Below, in pieces: positions 15,882 to 23,818 of a DNA stretch of 33,288 nucleotides (positions are counted from its first letter, which is position 1; each line of letters opens with the position of its first letter). Made by a program: the position numbers and the translations under genes. Source of the stretch: Gammaproteobacteria bacterium (GTDB taxonomy: Bacteria > Pseudomonadota > Gammaproteobacteria > Steroidobacterales > Steroidobacteraceae); contig PLET01000037.1 of NCBI GenBank assembly GCA_003137095.1, positions 33,898-67,185 on the forward strand, given 5' to 3'. The notes beneath the pieces were generated by a model that saw only the letters and a list, made by a program, of their open reading frames with translations, did not search any database and was not told the origin of the DNA.

Positions 15882-17362
15882 AACTATTCGCGATCCTCGC
15901 ATTCATCGCCGCCATGACGCCGCTCGCGGCGGCTCGCGGCGCCGACGTCGTGGTCGGTTCGAAGATCTTCACGGAAGGCTACATACTGGGGGAAATCGCC
16001 GCCCAGCAGATCGAATCCGAATCCCACGTTCCGGTGCGGCGCAAACTCGGGATGGGAAGCACCGGTATCCTGTTCGAGTCGCTTAAGAGCGGTGCGATCG
16101 ACGTGTACGCCGATTACACCGGCACCCTCGCCGAGGCAATCATCAAGAATCCCGACCTGACTTCCCAGTCGGACATCGAAGGCGCCCTCGCAAAGATGGA
16201 CCTGATCATCTCCAAACCGCTGGGTTTCAACAACACGTATGCGCTGGCCGTGAAGGAGTCCTATGCCCGCCAGCACGACCTGCATACGATCAGCGATCTG
16301 GCGCGGATCCAATCGCAGGTGAGAGCGGCGTTCAGCTACGAATTCATGGATCGGCGGGACGGCTACCGCGGCATGGTCGGACGCTACAAGTTGATTTTCG
16401 ATCCGCGCAACGTCAATCGCATGGAGCACAGCCTGACTTACCGGGCCATCGGCGACAATGCGGTCGATCTGATCGAGGTATATTCGACCGACGCGAAGAT
16501 CAGGCAGCTCGGACTGCGCGTGCTCGAGGACGATCTGAACTATTTTCCGGTGTACCAGGCCGTCTGGGTCGCCCGCAAGTCGTTCGTGGTCGAGCGGCCC
16601 GACGAATGGCTCGCCCTGCGCAAACTCGAAGGCAGGATCAACGAGCAGGCGATGCTCGATATGAATGCGCAGGCCGACATCCAAAAGATGAGCTTCGAGC
16701 GCATCGCGGCGCACTTTCTCGGAGTCGACGCGTCGCAGGCGGAAGGATGGCAGAACCGGATCCTGCGGCGCACCGGCGAGCATCTGTGGCTGGTTGGCGT
16801 GTCGCTGCTGTTTTCCATCCTCATCGGCATACCGCTCGGGGTGATCGCGGTTCGTTATCACGCGACCGGTCAGGGCATTTTGCTGCTGAGTGCGCTGGTG
16901 CAGACGATTCCGTCGCTTGCGCTGCTATGCTTCCTCATTCCGCTGTTCGGCGTGGGAACACGGCCCGCCCTGGCCGCGCTGTGTCTCTACAGTCTGCTGC
17001 CCGTCGTCCTGAACACCTACACCGGCATACGGGCCATCGACGCGCGCCACCTGGAAAACGCGCGCGCCTTCGGCATGAACTCCCGGCAGGTGCTCTTCCG
17101 GGTGGTGCTGCCCCTGGCAAGCCCGATGCTGCTCGCGGGCATCAAGACCGCGACCATCGTCAGCATCGGCACGGCGACGCTCGCCGCACTGGTCGGCGCG
17201 GGCGGCTACGGCGCGCCGATCGTCTCCGGACTGGCCTTGAATGACGTGCCGACAATTCTTTCGGGGGCCATTCCCGCCGCCGTGATGGCGCTGGTCGCGC
17301 ACGCGGCCTTCGAATTGCTCGGCGTGACGCTCATTCCGGCGGGACTGCGCAGGCGTTCGTAG
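15878..17362 (+). CDS. Fused substrate-binding protein and permease of an osmoprotectant ABC importer
   Basis: A 494-residue fusion in the order binding domain then permease. A signal-like hydrophobic N-terminus (1-22) leads into an OpuAC/ProX-type binding domain (about 24-295) with the GMGSTGILFESLKSG and YADYTGT segments. A short helical linker follows, then a BPD_transp_1 permease domain (about 300-490) with five or six helices and the EAA loop ENARAFG. Such fusions carry their own binding domain in cis, so no free periplasmic protein is needed. Likely substrates are quaternary amines such as glycine betaine, choline or carnitine; the exact one is not resolvable here. GGGAG precedes the ATG, which overlaps the ATPase stop codon by four bases. 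Confidence 0.92.
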   Translation: MKLFAILAFIAAMTPLAAARGADVVVGSKIFTEGYILGEIAAQQIESESHVPVRRKLGMGSTGILFESLKSGAIDVYADYTGTLAEAIIKNPDLTSQSDIEGALAKMDLIISKPLGFNNTYALAVKESYARQHDLHTISDLARIQSQVRAAFSYEFMDRRDGYRGMVGRYKLIFDPRNVNRMEHSLTYRAIGDNAVDLIEVYSTDAKIRQLGLRVLEDDLNYFPVYQAVWVARKSFVVERPDEWLALRKLEGRINEQAMLDMNAQADIQKMSFERIAAHFLGVDASQAEGWQNRILRRTGEHLWLVGVSLLFSILIGIPLGVIAVRYHATGQGILLLSALVQTIPSLALLCFLIPLFGVGTRPALAALCLYSLLPVVLNTYTGIRAIDARHLENARAFGMNSRQVLFRVVLPLASPMLLAGIKTATIVSIGTATLAALVGAGGYGAPIVSGLALNDVPTILSGAIPAAVMALVAHAAFELLGVTLIPAGLRRRS

Positions 17363-17366
17363 CACA

Positions 17367-18845
17367 TCAGGACCGCTTTGCGGACGCCCCCGCGGCCTTC
17401 AGGCTTTTTTCCACCTCGTCCTGCACCAGGGAATACGCAATGTAGTATTTGTAGATGTTGCTCACGTACTGCACGGTTTCGCGGCCGATGTGCGTCGCGG
17501 CCACGCGTTCCACATTGTCGAACCATAAGTTCGGATCGAGCTTCAGCGCCGCCGCTTCGCGTCGCAGGGACCGGATGCGGTCGGGTCCCGCGTTGTACGA
17601 GGCGAAGGCGAACAGCACCTTGTTGAGCGCGTCCATCGATTCATCCTTATAGTAGGTGTCGACCATGAAGCGCACGTATTTCACGCCGGCATGGATGTTG
17701 GCGTCCAGCTCGGTGATGTCGCCGACCTGCATCGCCTTGCCGGTGGCCGGCATGAGCTGCATGACGCCGATGGCGCCGGCATCGCTGCGGCGGGTCTGAT
17801 CCAGCTGCGATTCCTGATAGCCCTGCGCGGCCATCAGCAGCCAGTTGATGCGGTACTGCTCGCCATACTTCCTGAACGAGCTCACCATGGCGTTGAATTT
17901 ACGCATCTCCGCCTCGGAGATCGCATTCTTCGCCCATCGCGTCTGTTGCAGGTATTTGCGCAGGGTGATGTTGCCGAACAGAGTGCCTTGGCGATGGCTC
18001 ACGGTGAAAGCGTCCAATTCAGCCTTGAGCTGCGGGCTGTCCTTGCGTACGGCAAACGCGATGTCGCCCTCTGTGCGCAGCTGCAGATCATCGTGCACAC
18101 TGAGATTGGGGTACACCTGCCTCCAGAAATGCGCCAGATAATCGTCGGCCACGACGATGGGCACCAGGCCGGCGTTGGCCATCTCCAGCAGATCCTCGGT
18201 CTCGAACCGGCCCGGTGCGTCGCGCAGCCTGACCGGCGCCAGCCTGCGCAGCCGCAGGCGGTCGTTCAAGGCAAGAAGGCTCTGGTAGTAGCTCGTGCCA
18301 GGCTGCACGTATACCGTCTGGCCGGCCAGATCATCGAGCGAGCGCAGCACCGGAGCGCCCGGACCGGTGACGATGACCTCCTTCACGCCGGTCGCGGCCG
18401 GAACCACGAAATTCACCAGCCGGGAACGCTCCGGGGTGACGGTCAGATTGGCCGCCACCACATCGCCCTTGCCCGCCACCAGCATGGGAATGAGCTGATC
18501 GCGCGACACCGGAATGAAGACCGCGTGGATGCGCAGATCCCCGCGGTTCAGCTTCTTGTTGAGTTCATCCTCGAATGCCCGCATGAAGTCGAAGCTGATG
18601 CCGCGCTGCGCCCCGCCGTAATCCACGAAGTACAGCGTTTTGCTGTAAGGCACCAGCACGCGGATCGCGCGGTGCGCCGCCATGACGCCGAGATCACCGG
18701 ACCAGACCGTCGCCTTCAGTTCGATCGACAATTGACCGGATGCAGCCGGGCCGGCGTCCGCAGCACGATCGGACGCCGCCAGCGGCGCCGCCCCCCGCGG
18801 TGCCGCCAGGATCAACGCGATGCCGAGTACCGCCACGGCTTTCAT
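17367..18845 (-). CDS. MltF-like membrane-bound lytic murein transglycosylase
   Basis: Cleaves peptidoglycan glycan strands with formation of 1,6-anhydro-muropeptides. The 492-residue protein (E. coli MltF 518) has a signal sequence (1-25), a periplasmic solute-binding-like regulatory domain (about 55-300, beginning near IRVLVPYSKTLYF), and a C-terminal SLT lysozyme-like domain. That domain has catalytic Glu345 in AAQGYQESQLD, then GAIGVMQLMPATG and the FASYNAGPDR block. The ATG at 18845 is chosen because the hydrophobic signal starts there, with a GGGGTGA stretch upstream. The longer frame from 18872 adds nine polar residues. The ParBc_2 gene lies 42 bases upstream on the same strand. Confidence 0.93.
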   Translation of the reverse strand: MKAVAVLGIALILAAPRGAAPLAASDRAADAGPAASGQLSIELKATVWSGDLGVMAAHRAIRVLVPYSKTLYFVDYGGAQRGISFDFMRAFEDELNKKLNRGDLRIHAVFIPVSRDQLIPMLVAGKGDVVAANLTVTPERSRLVNFVVPAATGVKEVIVTGPGAPVLRSLDDLAGQTVYVQPGTSYYQSLLALNDRLRLRRLAPVRLRDAPGRFETEDLLEMANAGLVPIVVADDYLAHFWRQVYPNLSVHDDLQLRTEGDIAFAVRKDSPQLKAELDAFTVSHRQGTLFGNITLRKYLQQTRWAKNAISEAEMRKFNAMVSSFRKYGEQYRINWLLMAAQGYQESQLDQTRRSDAGAIGVMQLMPATGKAMQVGDITELDANIHAGVKYVRFMVDTYYKDESMDALNKVLFAFASYNAGPDRIRSLRREAAALKLDPNLWFDNVERVAATHIGRETVQYVSNIYKYYIAYSLVQDEVEKSLKAAGASAKRS

Positions 18846-18887
18846 TGCAGCATCACCCCGCAATTCACCCACCCGGCTCCGGTCGCC

Positions 18888-19517
18888 CTAGACCGGCTTC
18901 GCAGTCTGCCCGCTCCAGCCCGGCAGATAGCGCGCATCGCTTGCCCGCGCCAAGCGCAGGCCTTCGCGCGTCGCGCGCGCCGGTTGCTTCTTGATCGTTC
19001 TCACGGGCACCCGTGTGCGGAAGTAATCCGCCCACATGAATTCCACGAATGGCGCCTGGTCCTTGGCGAAGCCGCCGGCGGCGCGCACCAGCCCCGCCAG
19101 GCTGCGGTAGGGGTCGTCCTCGAGTTCCGTCAGGCGGCGCGGCATTTCTCGATAGTCACGGCGCTGCCCACGGTGATCGTACGGATGGCTCCAGGAGCGG
19201 AACTCCAGAGTCCGCCAGAACACCGCGGGATCCAGCCACGAAAGATCATCCAACACGGTCACCCACACCGCTTCGATGCCTTCCTCCATCAGCGCTATGC
19301 CGAGGTGATGGTGATCGATGATGAAGTGTTCCGCACCGGGACCGAGCACCGATGGGAATACGTGATGTTCGAGCTCGATCTTGCGCTGCTTCTTCCCCAT
19401 GCGCGACCATTGCTCGGCCTTGAGCTTGACCTCCTCGTAGCCCACCGCGAATTGCGTGGGTCGCAGTCGTGGCAGACGCACGCGGGTGAGCGAAGGATTG
19501 CGGGACAAGTGATACAT
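18888..19517 (-). CDS. ParB-like nuclease-fold (ParBc_2) protein
   Basis: A 209-residue protein of the putative ParB-like nuclease family ParBc_2. Supporting features are the RLPRLRPTQFAVGYEEV opening, the conserved LGPG segment and the FIIDHHHLGIAL block with three consecutive histidines. No membrane segment or signal peptide is visible. Despite the family name there is no HTH and no ParA neighbour, so a role in chromosome partitioning is unlikely. Biochemical activity is not established as far as I know. A 15-base inverted repeat overlaps its ribosome binding site. It may be co-transcribed with the downstream transglycosylase gene. Confidence 0.8.
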   Translation of the reverse strand: MYHLSRNPSLTRVRLPRLRPTQFAVGYEEVKLKAEQWSRMGKKQRKIELEHHVFPSVLGPGAEHFIIDHHHLGIALMEEGIEAVWVTVLDDLSWLDPAVFWRTLEFRSWSHPYDHRGQRRDYREMPRRLTELEDDPYRSLAGLVRAAGGFAKDQAPFVEFMWADYFRTRVPVRTIKKQPARATREGLRLARASDARYLPGWSGQTAKPV

Positions 19518-19521
19518 ATTC

Positions 19522-19536
19522 TCGGACCCTGTCCGA
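19522..19536. repeat. Inverted repeat over the ribosome binding site of the ParBc_2 gene
   Basis: TCGGAC-CCT-GTCCGA, six-base perfect arms around a three-base centre, begins four bases before the ATG at 19517. On the mRNA the only Shine-Dalgarno-like AGGG falls in the loop region. It could be an operator or an RNA hairpin that gates translation. It could also be chance in GC-rich DNA. Confidence 0.45.
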
Positions 19537-19587
19537 AGCCATTGCCGGGGTCACAGCTTAGCGCAACGGCCGGCCGCTAGAAATGCT

Positions 19588-20262
19588 TCACTCCACCCCT
19601 TCGGGCAGGGCGGTGATTTCGCTAGGATCGCGGGCCAGACGGCCGGCCAGCAGCACGGCTTGCGTGCGGTTGGCGGCGCCCAGCTTGCGCATGATGGCGG
19701 TCATGTGCGCCTTCACCGTCGCCTCCGTGATCTGCATGTCGCGTGCGATCTGCTTGTTGAGCCGGCCGGAACACAGCATGCCGAACACGCGGAACTGCTG
19801 CGGCGTGAGCTGCGCCATACGCCGTGCGACATCCATCGTGCGGACATCGATATCCACATCACCGATTCCCGCTTCCGCGGGTGTCACCAGATCGCCGCGC
19901 AGCACAGCCTGGATGGTGCGCCCGATGCTGGCTGCATCGGCGGATTTGGACACGAAGCCTTGGGCGCCGAAAGCCAACGCCAGATGCACCGTACGCGAAT
20001 CATCCGTCGCGGATATCACGATTACCGGCATTTCCGGGTGCGAACCGCGCAGATGCGCCAGGGCGCTGAACCCGTAGGCCCCGGGCAGGTTCAGATCCAG
20101 CAGCAGCAGATCGATGCGTGGGTGTCTTTCGATGCAATCGAAAAGACAGGCCACGCTGTCCGCCTCGAACACCTCGGTGTCCGCACACGCAGAGGCCACC
20201 GCGCCCTTCAGCGCCGCGCGATACAGCGGGTGGTCATCGACGATGAGTACCTCGTAGTTCAT
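19588..20262 (-). CDS. LuxR-family response regulator (CrbR/ErdR-like)
   Basis: A 224-residue two-domain regulator. The receiver (1-120) has the DD pair at 9-10, phosphoacceptor Asp56 in LLLLDLNLP, a Ser/Thr switch in VISATDD, and Lys in VSKSAD. A NarL/LuxR-type helix-turn-helix (about 150-215) carries the KQIARDMQITEATVKAHM recognition region. It sits 14 bases downstream of the transporter-fused hybrid kinase, its evident partner. In Vibrio and Pseudomonas the related CrbS/CrbR (MxtR/ErdR) pair controls acetyl-CoA synthetase and the switch to acetate use; transfer of that role to this pair is inference. The frame continues to 20820 inside the kinase gene, but ATG at 20262 begins the receiver. 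Confidence 0.93.
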   Translation of the reverse strand: MNYEVLIVDDHPLYRAALKGAVASACADTEVFEADSVACLFDCIERHPRIDLLLLDLNLPGAYGFSALAHLRGSHPEMPVIVISATDDSRTVHLALAFGAQGFVSKSADAASIGRTIQAVLRGDLVTPAEAGIGDVDIDVRTMDVARRMAQLTPQQFRVFGMLCSGRLNKQIARDMQITEATVKAHMTAIMRKLGAANRTQAVLLAGRLARDPSEITALPEGVE

Positions 20263-20276
20263 CTGCCGCGCCTGTC

Positions 20277-23200
20277 TCAGGCCGCCGTGGCCTTGCTCTG
20301 CTGGCGGCGAAAAGCGCTCAGCAAGGCACGCAGGGCCGCGGGGCGCAGAGGCTTGTGCAGCAAAGGGTAGCCGGCGGTACGCGCCACCAGGGCGAGGTCG
20401 GCGCCGTGGTCGGCGCTGACGAGTGCGGCCAGAGGCGCCGCGGCGCGGCTTGGCGGAAGGTGGCGCAACAGCTCGAGGCCGTCTACGCCGTCGCCCAGAT
20501 GATAGTCGGCCAGCACCACATCGATGTCGTTCTGCGTCATCAGTTTCTGCGCCTCGGCCGAGCTCCTCGCCTTCAGCACGACCACCCCCCAGGTGCCGAG
20601 CAGCGCATCCATGCCGTCGAGAATCGAGTGGTCGTTGTCGACGCACAGAACCCGCAGTCCAAGCAGGCCGTTGAATTCCACGGACGGCGACTGCGGTTCG
20701 ACGCGGCGCGCCCGTCGCGCCCTGGCGTCGCGCGGCACGCGCACGCCGAACACCGAACCATGCCCGGGCTGGCTGGCGAAGGTGAGTGTGTGGCCCATCA
20801 GCCGGCCGAGCCGCTCGCATATCGACAGGCCGAGGCCGACGCCCTTCTCGCCCCAGGGCGAACCCTGCGCCAGGCGGCTGTACTCGGCATACATGTGCTG
20901 GCGCTGGTGTTCGGCGATTCCGGGCCCGGTGTCGTAGACCGCGATGTCCAGCTCATTGCCGCGCCGGCGGCAGCCGACCACGACGCCGCCACGCTCGGTG
21001 TAGCGCAGGGCATTCGACAGGTAATTCTGGATGATCCTGCGCAGCAGTACCCGATCGCTGCGCACCACCTCGTGACAGCCGACGATGCTGAGGCGCAGCC
21101 GCCGCGCCTGCGCGAGCGGCGCGTATTGCTGCCGCAGCTCCTCCAGCAGATTGATCACCGGAAAGCTGGAGATGTCCGGCTTGAGCGCCCCGCTGTCCAG
21201 ACGCGCGACGTCGAGCAGGTCGTTGAGCAGATCCTCGGCTGCGCGCATCGAGGCGTCGATGCGGCTGGTGAGCACGGTGAGCTCCGGATGCGCGCGTGCC
21301 TGCGATTCGAGTGCCGAGACGAACAGTCGCGCGGCATTCAGCGGCTGCAGCAGATCGTGGCTGGCGGCGGCGACGAAACGCGTCTTGCTGATGTTGGCGG
21401 TCTCGGCCTCCTGCTTGGCGAGGCGCTGCGCCTCGAGCGCTTCGCTCAATTCCCGCGTGCGCAGCGCCACGCGCTCCTCCAACCCCTGTTTTGCGTCAAG
21501 CAGCGCCTGTTCGTTGCGCTTGAACTCCGTGATATCGGTGTAGGTGGTGACGAAGCCACCGCCCGACATGGGCTGCCCGTGGATGCTGTACACCCGGCCG
21601 TCGCGGCGGGCACGCTGAAAGGTGTAGGCGGTGCCCGCACGCATGTGCGACAGCCGCTTCTCCACCTGCCGTTCCGTGTCGCCAGGGCCCAATTCGCCCT
21701 TTGCGGCGTTCCACCGGATGAGATCCGCGACCGGGCGGCCGACGTAAACGATGCTTTCCGGATAGTCGAACATTTCCAGATAGCGGCGGTTCCAGGCGAC
21801 GACCCGCATCTGGGCATCGACCACGCTGATGCCCTGGGTCACGTTCTCCATGGTCGCCTGCAGCAGCTGGCGGCTGAAGCGCAGCTCCTGTGAGGTCTCG
21901 TCGAGCAATTCGGCAACCTCGTCGAGCTCGAGACCCTTGCGCTTGAGCGCATGGGTGAGCACCACGCGCGCCGAAGAGGCTCCGATGGAACCCGCCAGCA
22001 CGCGCTCGAAGTGCTGCAAAAGACCGCGATCGGCCGGCTCCGAAGGCTTGGGTGGCGCCTGGCCGGATGCGACATATTCCTCGAGAGCCTGCCGGGCGGC
22101 AGTGGCCCCGATGATTCTCGCCGCCACGGTCTCGAGGTCGCCCACGGTGGAGGTGATGGAGAGAAATCCCGCGGTCGGGCGCTTCGGGGCGATGAAGGCA
22201 CGCGCCGCCAGCCGCTGCTGCAGGGTCACCCCGCGCCTCACCGACACGATCAGCATGACCAGCACGTTCAGCGTGAGCGCCACCAGCGCCCGCGCCTCCA
22301 CTGAACCCGGACTGGCCGCCAGCGCGCGCGGCAGCAGGCCGCCGAGCGCGTGTGGAGCAAAGCTGGCAGAGTCCATCAGCGCCCCTGCCGCGAGATTCGG
22401 CAGGAACAGCAGGTAGCCCCAGGCGATGAAGCCCATCAGCATCCCCCAGAACACCCCTGCCCGGCTGGCGCCGCTCCAATACAAGGCGGCGAAGATGCCG
22501 GGCGCGAACTGTGCCACCGCCGCGAAGGCCAGCAGGCCGATGGCGGCCAGGCTGCTCGCGCCGGAGCTCGACCGATAATAGGCAAATGCCATCAGCGCCA
22601 GGGTGACGATCACGGCGCGCCGCACCCACAGCAACCGCCGCCCGAGGCTGGCACCCTGTTCGAGCCGCTGGCGCCACAGCACCGGCGCGGCGATGTCGTT
22701 CGAAATCATGGTCGCCAGCGCCGTGCTCGCAACGACCACCATGGCGGTGGCTGCGGACAGGCCGCCCAGGAACACAAGAACGGTCAGCCACGGCACGCCA
22801 TAGCTCATGGGCAGCGTCAAAATGAGCGAATCCGACGCCGTGTGGCGCGACAGACCGCCGATCGTGCCGAGCGCCACCACGGGCAGTACCACCACAGAGA
22901 ACATTCCCAGGTAGGCGGGCAGCAGCCAGCGTGCCGCCTTCAGATCCTGCGCATTCGCGCACTCGACCACGCCCACCAAAAATTGCCGCGGCAGGCAGAA
23001 TATCGCCGCCGCCGCCAGCAAGGTGCTGGTCAGGGCGTCGCCGTTGAGCAGGGTCGACGCGGTGGACAGTTGGACCGGCAATTCCCAGGCGTGCCCGCGC
23101 AGCTCGATGCAGGCGAACACCCCGACGGCGATGAAGGCCAGCACCTTCAGCAGCGACTCGAAGGCGATGGCCAGCATCAAACCCTCGCGGTGCCGTGCTG

Positions 23201-23744
23201 CATCCGCACGGCCGGCACCGAACAGCACGGCGAACAGCGCCATCAGCAGCGCCACCGCGAGCGCGGTATCCCGATACCATGGCGCCCGTCCAGCCGAGGC
23301 ACCGGTCAGCGCATCGATGCTGGCCGCGACGGCCTTGTATTGCAAGGCGATGTAGGGAATTGCCCCGGCAAAGGCGATGACCGTGACCAGCACCGCGAGC
23401 GCGCGGCTCTTGCCGAAGCGTGAGGCTATGAAATCGGCGATGGAACTGACATTGTGTGCGCGCCCGATTTCAACCAGCCGCTCCATGAACGGCAGTGCGA
23501 ACAGGAACACCAGCGCGGGTCCGAGATAGATCGGCAGGTACGCCCACCCGTCGCGCAGCGCCGTGCCGACGGCGCCGAAAAAGGTCCACGAGGTGCAATA
23601 AACACCGAGCGCCAGCCCGTAAATGTAGGGCCTGAGACGGCGGTTTGTGGGATAGATCCTGCGCCGGTCGCCGTAGAACGCGATCCCGAACAAACACCCG
23701 AGATATCCCACCGCCAATAGCGACAGCAGCCAGCCGGAAAACAT
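20277..23744 (-). CDS. Transporter-fused hybrid histidine kinase (CrbS-like)
   Basis: A 1155-residue membrane sensor. Residues 1-505 form a sodium:solute symporter-like (SLC5/PutP) domain with about twelve to thirteen helices. A linker resembling the STAC module (about 540-620) follows, then PAS (about 625-745), a coiled coil, a HisKA domain with phosphoacceptor His796 (AAASHDLLQPLN), and an ATPase domain with NYLSNALRYT, DTGPGI and GVGLGLSI motifs. A C-terminal receiver has Asp1080 (VVLADYHLGDG) and Lys1131. This matches the CrbS/MxtR type in both domain order and length. The ATG at 23744 has AGGGGG seven bases upstream. The LuxR regulator follows in the same operon. Whether the symporter part still transports or only senses is unknown. 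Confidence 0.94.
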   Translation of the reverse strand: MFSGWLLSLLAVGYLGCLFGIAFYGDRRRIYPTNRRLRPYIYGLALGVYCTSWTFFGAVGTALRDGWAYLPIYLGPALVFLFALPFMERLVEIGRAHNVSSIADFIASRFGKSRALAVLVTVIAFAGAIPYIALQYKAVAASIDALTGASAGRAPWYRDTALAVALLMALFAVLFGAGRADAARHREGLMLAIAFESLLKVLAFIAVGVFACIELRGHAWELPVQLSTASTLLNGDALTSTLLAAAAIFCLPRQFLVGVVECANAQDLKAARWLLPAYLGMFSVVVLPVVALGTIGGLSRHTASDSLILTLPMSYGVPWLTVLVFLGGLSAATAMVVVASTALATMISNDIAAPVLWRQRLEQGASLGRRLLWVRRAVIVTLALMAFAYYRSSSGASSLAAIGLLAFAAVAQFAPGIFAALYWSGASRAGVFWGMLMGFIAWGYLLFLPNLAAGALMDSASFAPHALGGLLPRALAASPGSVEARALVALTLNVLVMLIVSVRRGVTLQQRLAARAFIAPKRPTAGFLSITSTVGDLETVAARIIGATAARQALEEYVASGQAPPKPSEPADRGLLQHFERVLAGSIGASSARVVLTHALKRKGLELDEVAELLDETSQELRFSRQLLQATMENVTQGISVVDAQMRVVAWNRRYLEMFDYPESIVYVGRPVADLIRWNAAKGELGPGDTERQVEKRLSHMRAGTAYTFQRARRDGRVYSIHGQPMSGGGFVTTYTDITEFKRNEQALLDAKQGLEERVALRTRELSEALEAQRLAKQEAETANISKTRFVAAASHDLLQPLNAARLFVSALESQARAHPELTVLTSRIDASMRAAEDLLNDLLDVARLDSGALKPDISSFPVINLLEELRQQYAPLAQARRLRLSIVGCHEVVRSDRVLLRRIIQNYLSNALRYTERGGVVVGCRRRGNELDIAVYDTGPGIAEHQRQHMYAEYSRLAQGSPWGEKGVGLGLSICERLGRLMGHTLTFASQPGHGSVFGVRVPRDARARRARRVEPQSPSVEFNGLLGLRVLCVDNDHSILDGMDALLGTWGVVVLKARSSAEAQKLMTQNDIDVVLADYHLGDGVDGLELLRHLPPSRAAAPLAALVSADHGADLALVARTAGYPLLHKPLRPAALRALLSAFRRQQSKATAA

Positions 23745-23765
23745 TCGTGCCCCCTATGGTCAGGC

Positions 23766-23794
23766 ACTGTAAGCCGACGAAAGCCCCAATACAA
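23766..23794 (-). promoter_or_regulatory. Tentative promoter before the hybrid kinase gene
   Basis: On the minus strand TTGTAT (23794-23789), a 17-base spacer and TACAGT (23771-23766) lie in the 74-base gap upstream of the kinase start. Matches are 3 of 6 and 4 of 6, so support is weak. If real, the kinase-regulator pair can be transcribed separately from the three genes upstream. Confidence 0.3.
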
Positions 23795-23818
23795 TTGCCG
23801 CCCTGCCACGGCGAATAC

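Noticed and set aside
17691..19580. 629-codon open frame on the plus strand
   Set aside because: Runs antisense through both the transglycosylase and ParBc_2 genes, crossing their gap. Composition is typical of antisense GC-rich frames.
21496..23280. 594-codon frame on the minus strand, offset from the kinase frame
   Set aside because: It overlaps the kinase in another frame and is Gly/Arg/Ala-rich. The kinase frame has continuous domains with no sign of a frameshift.
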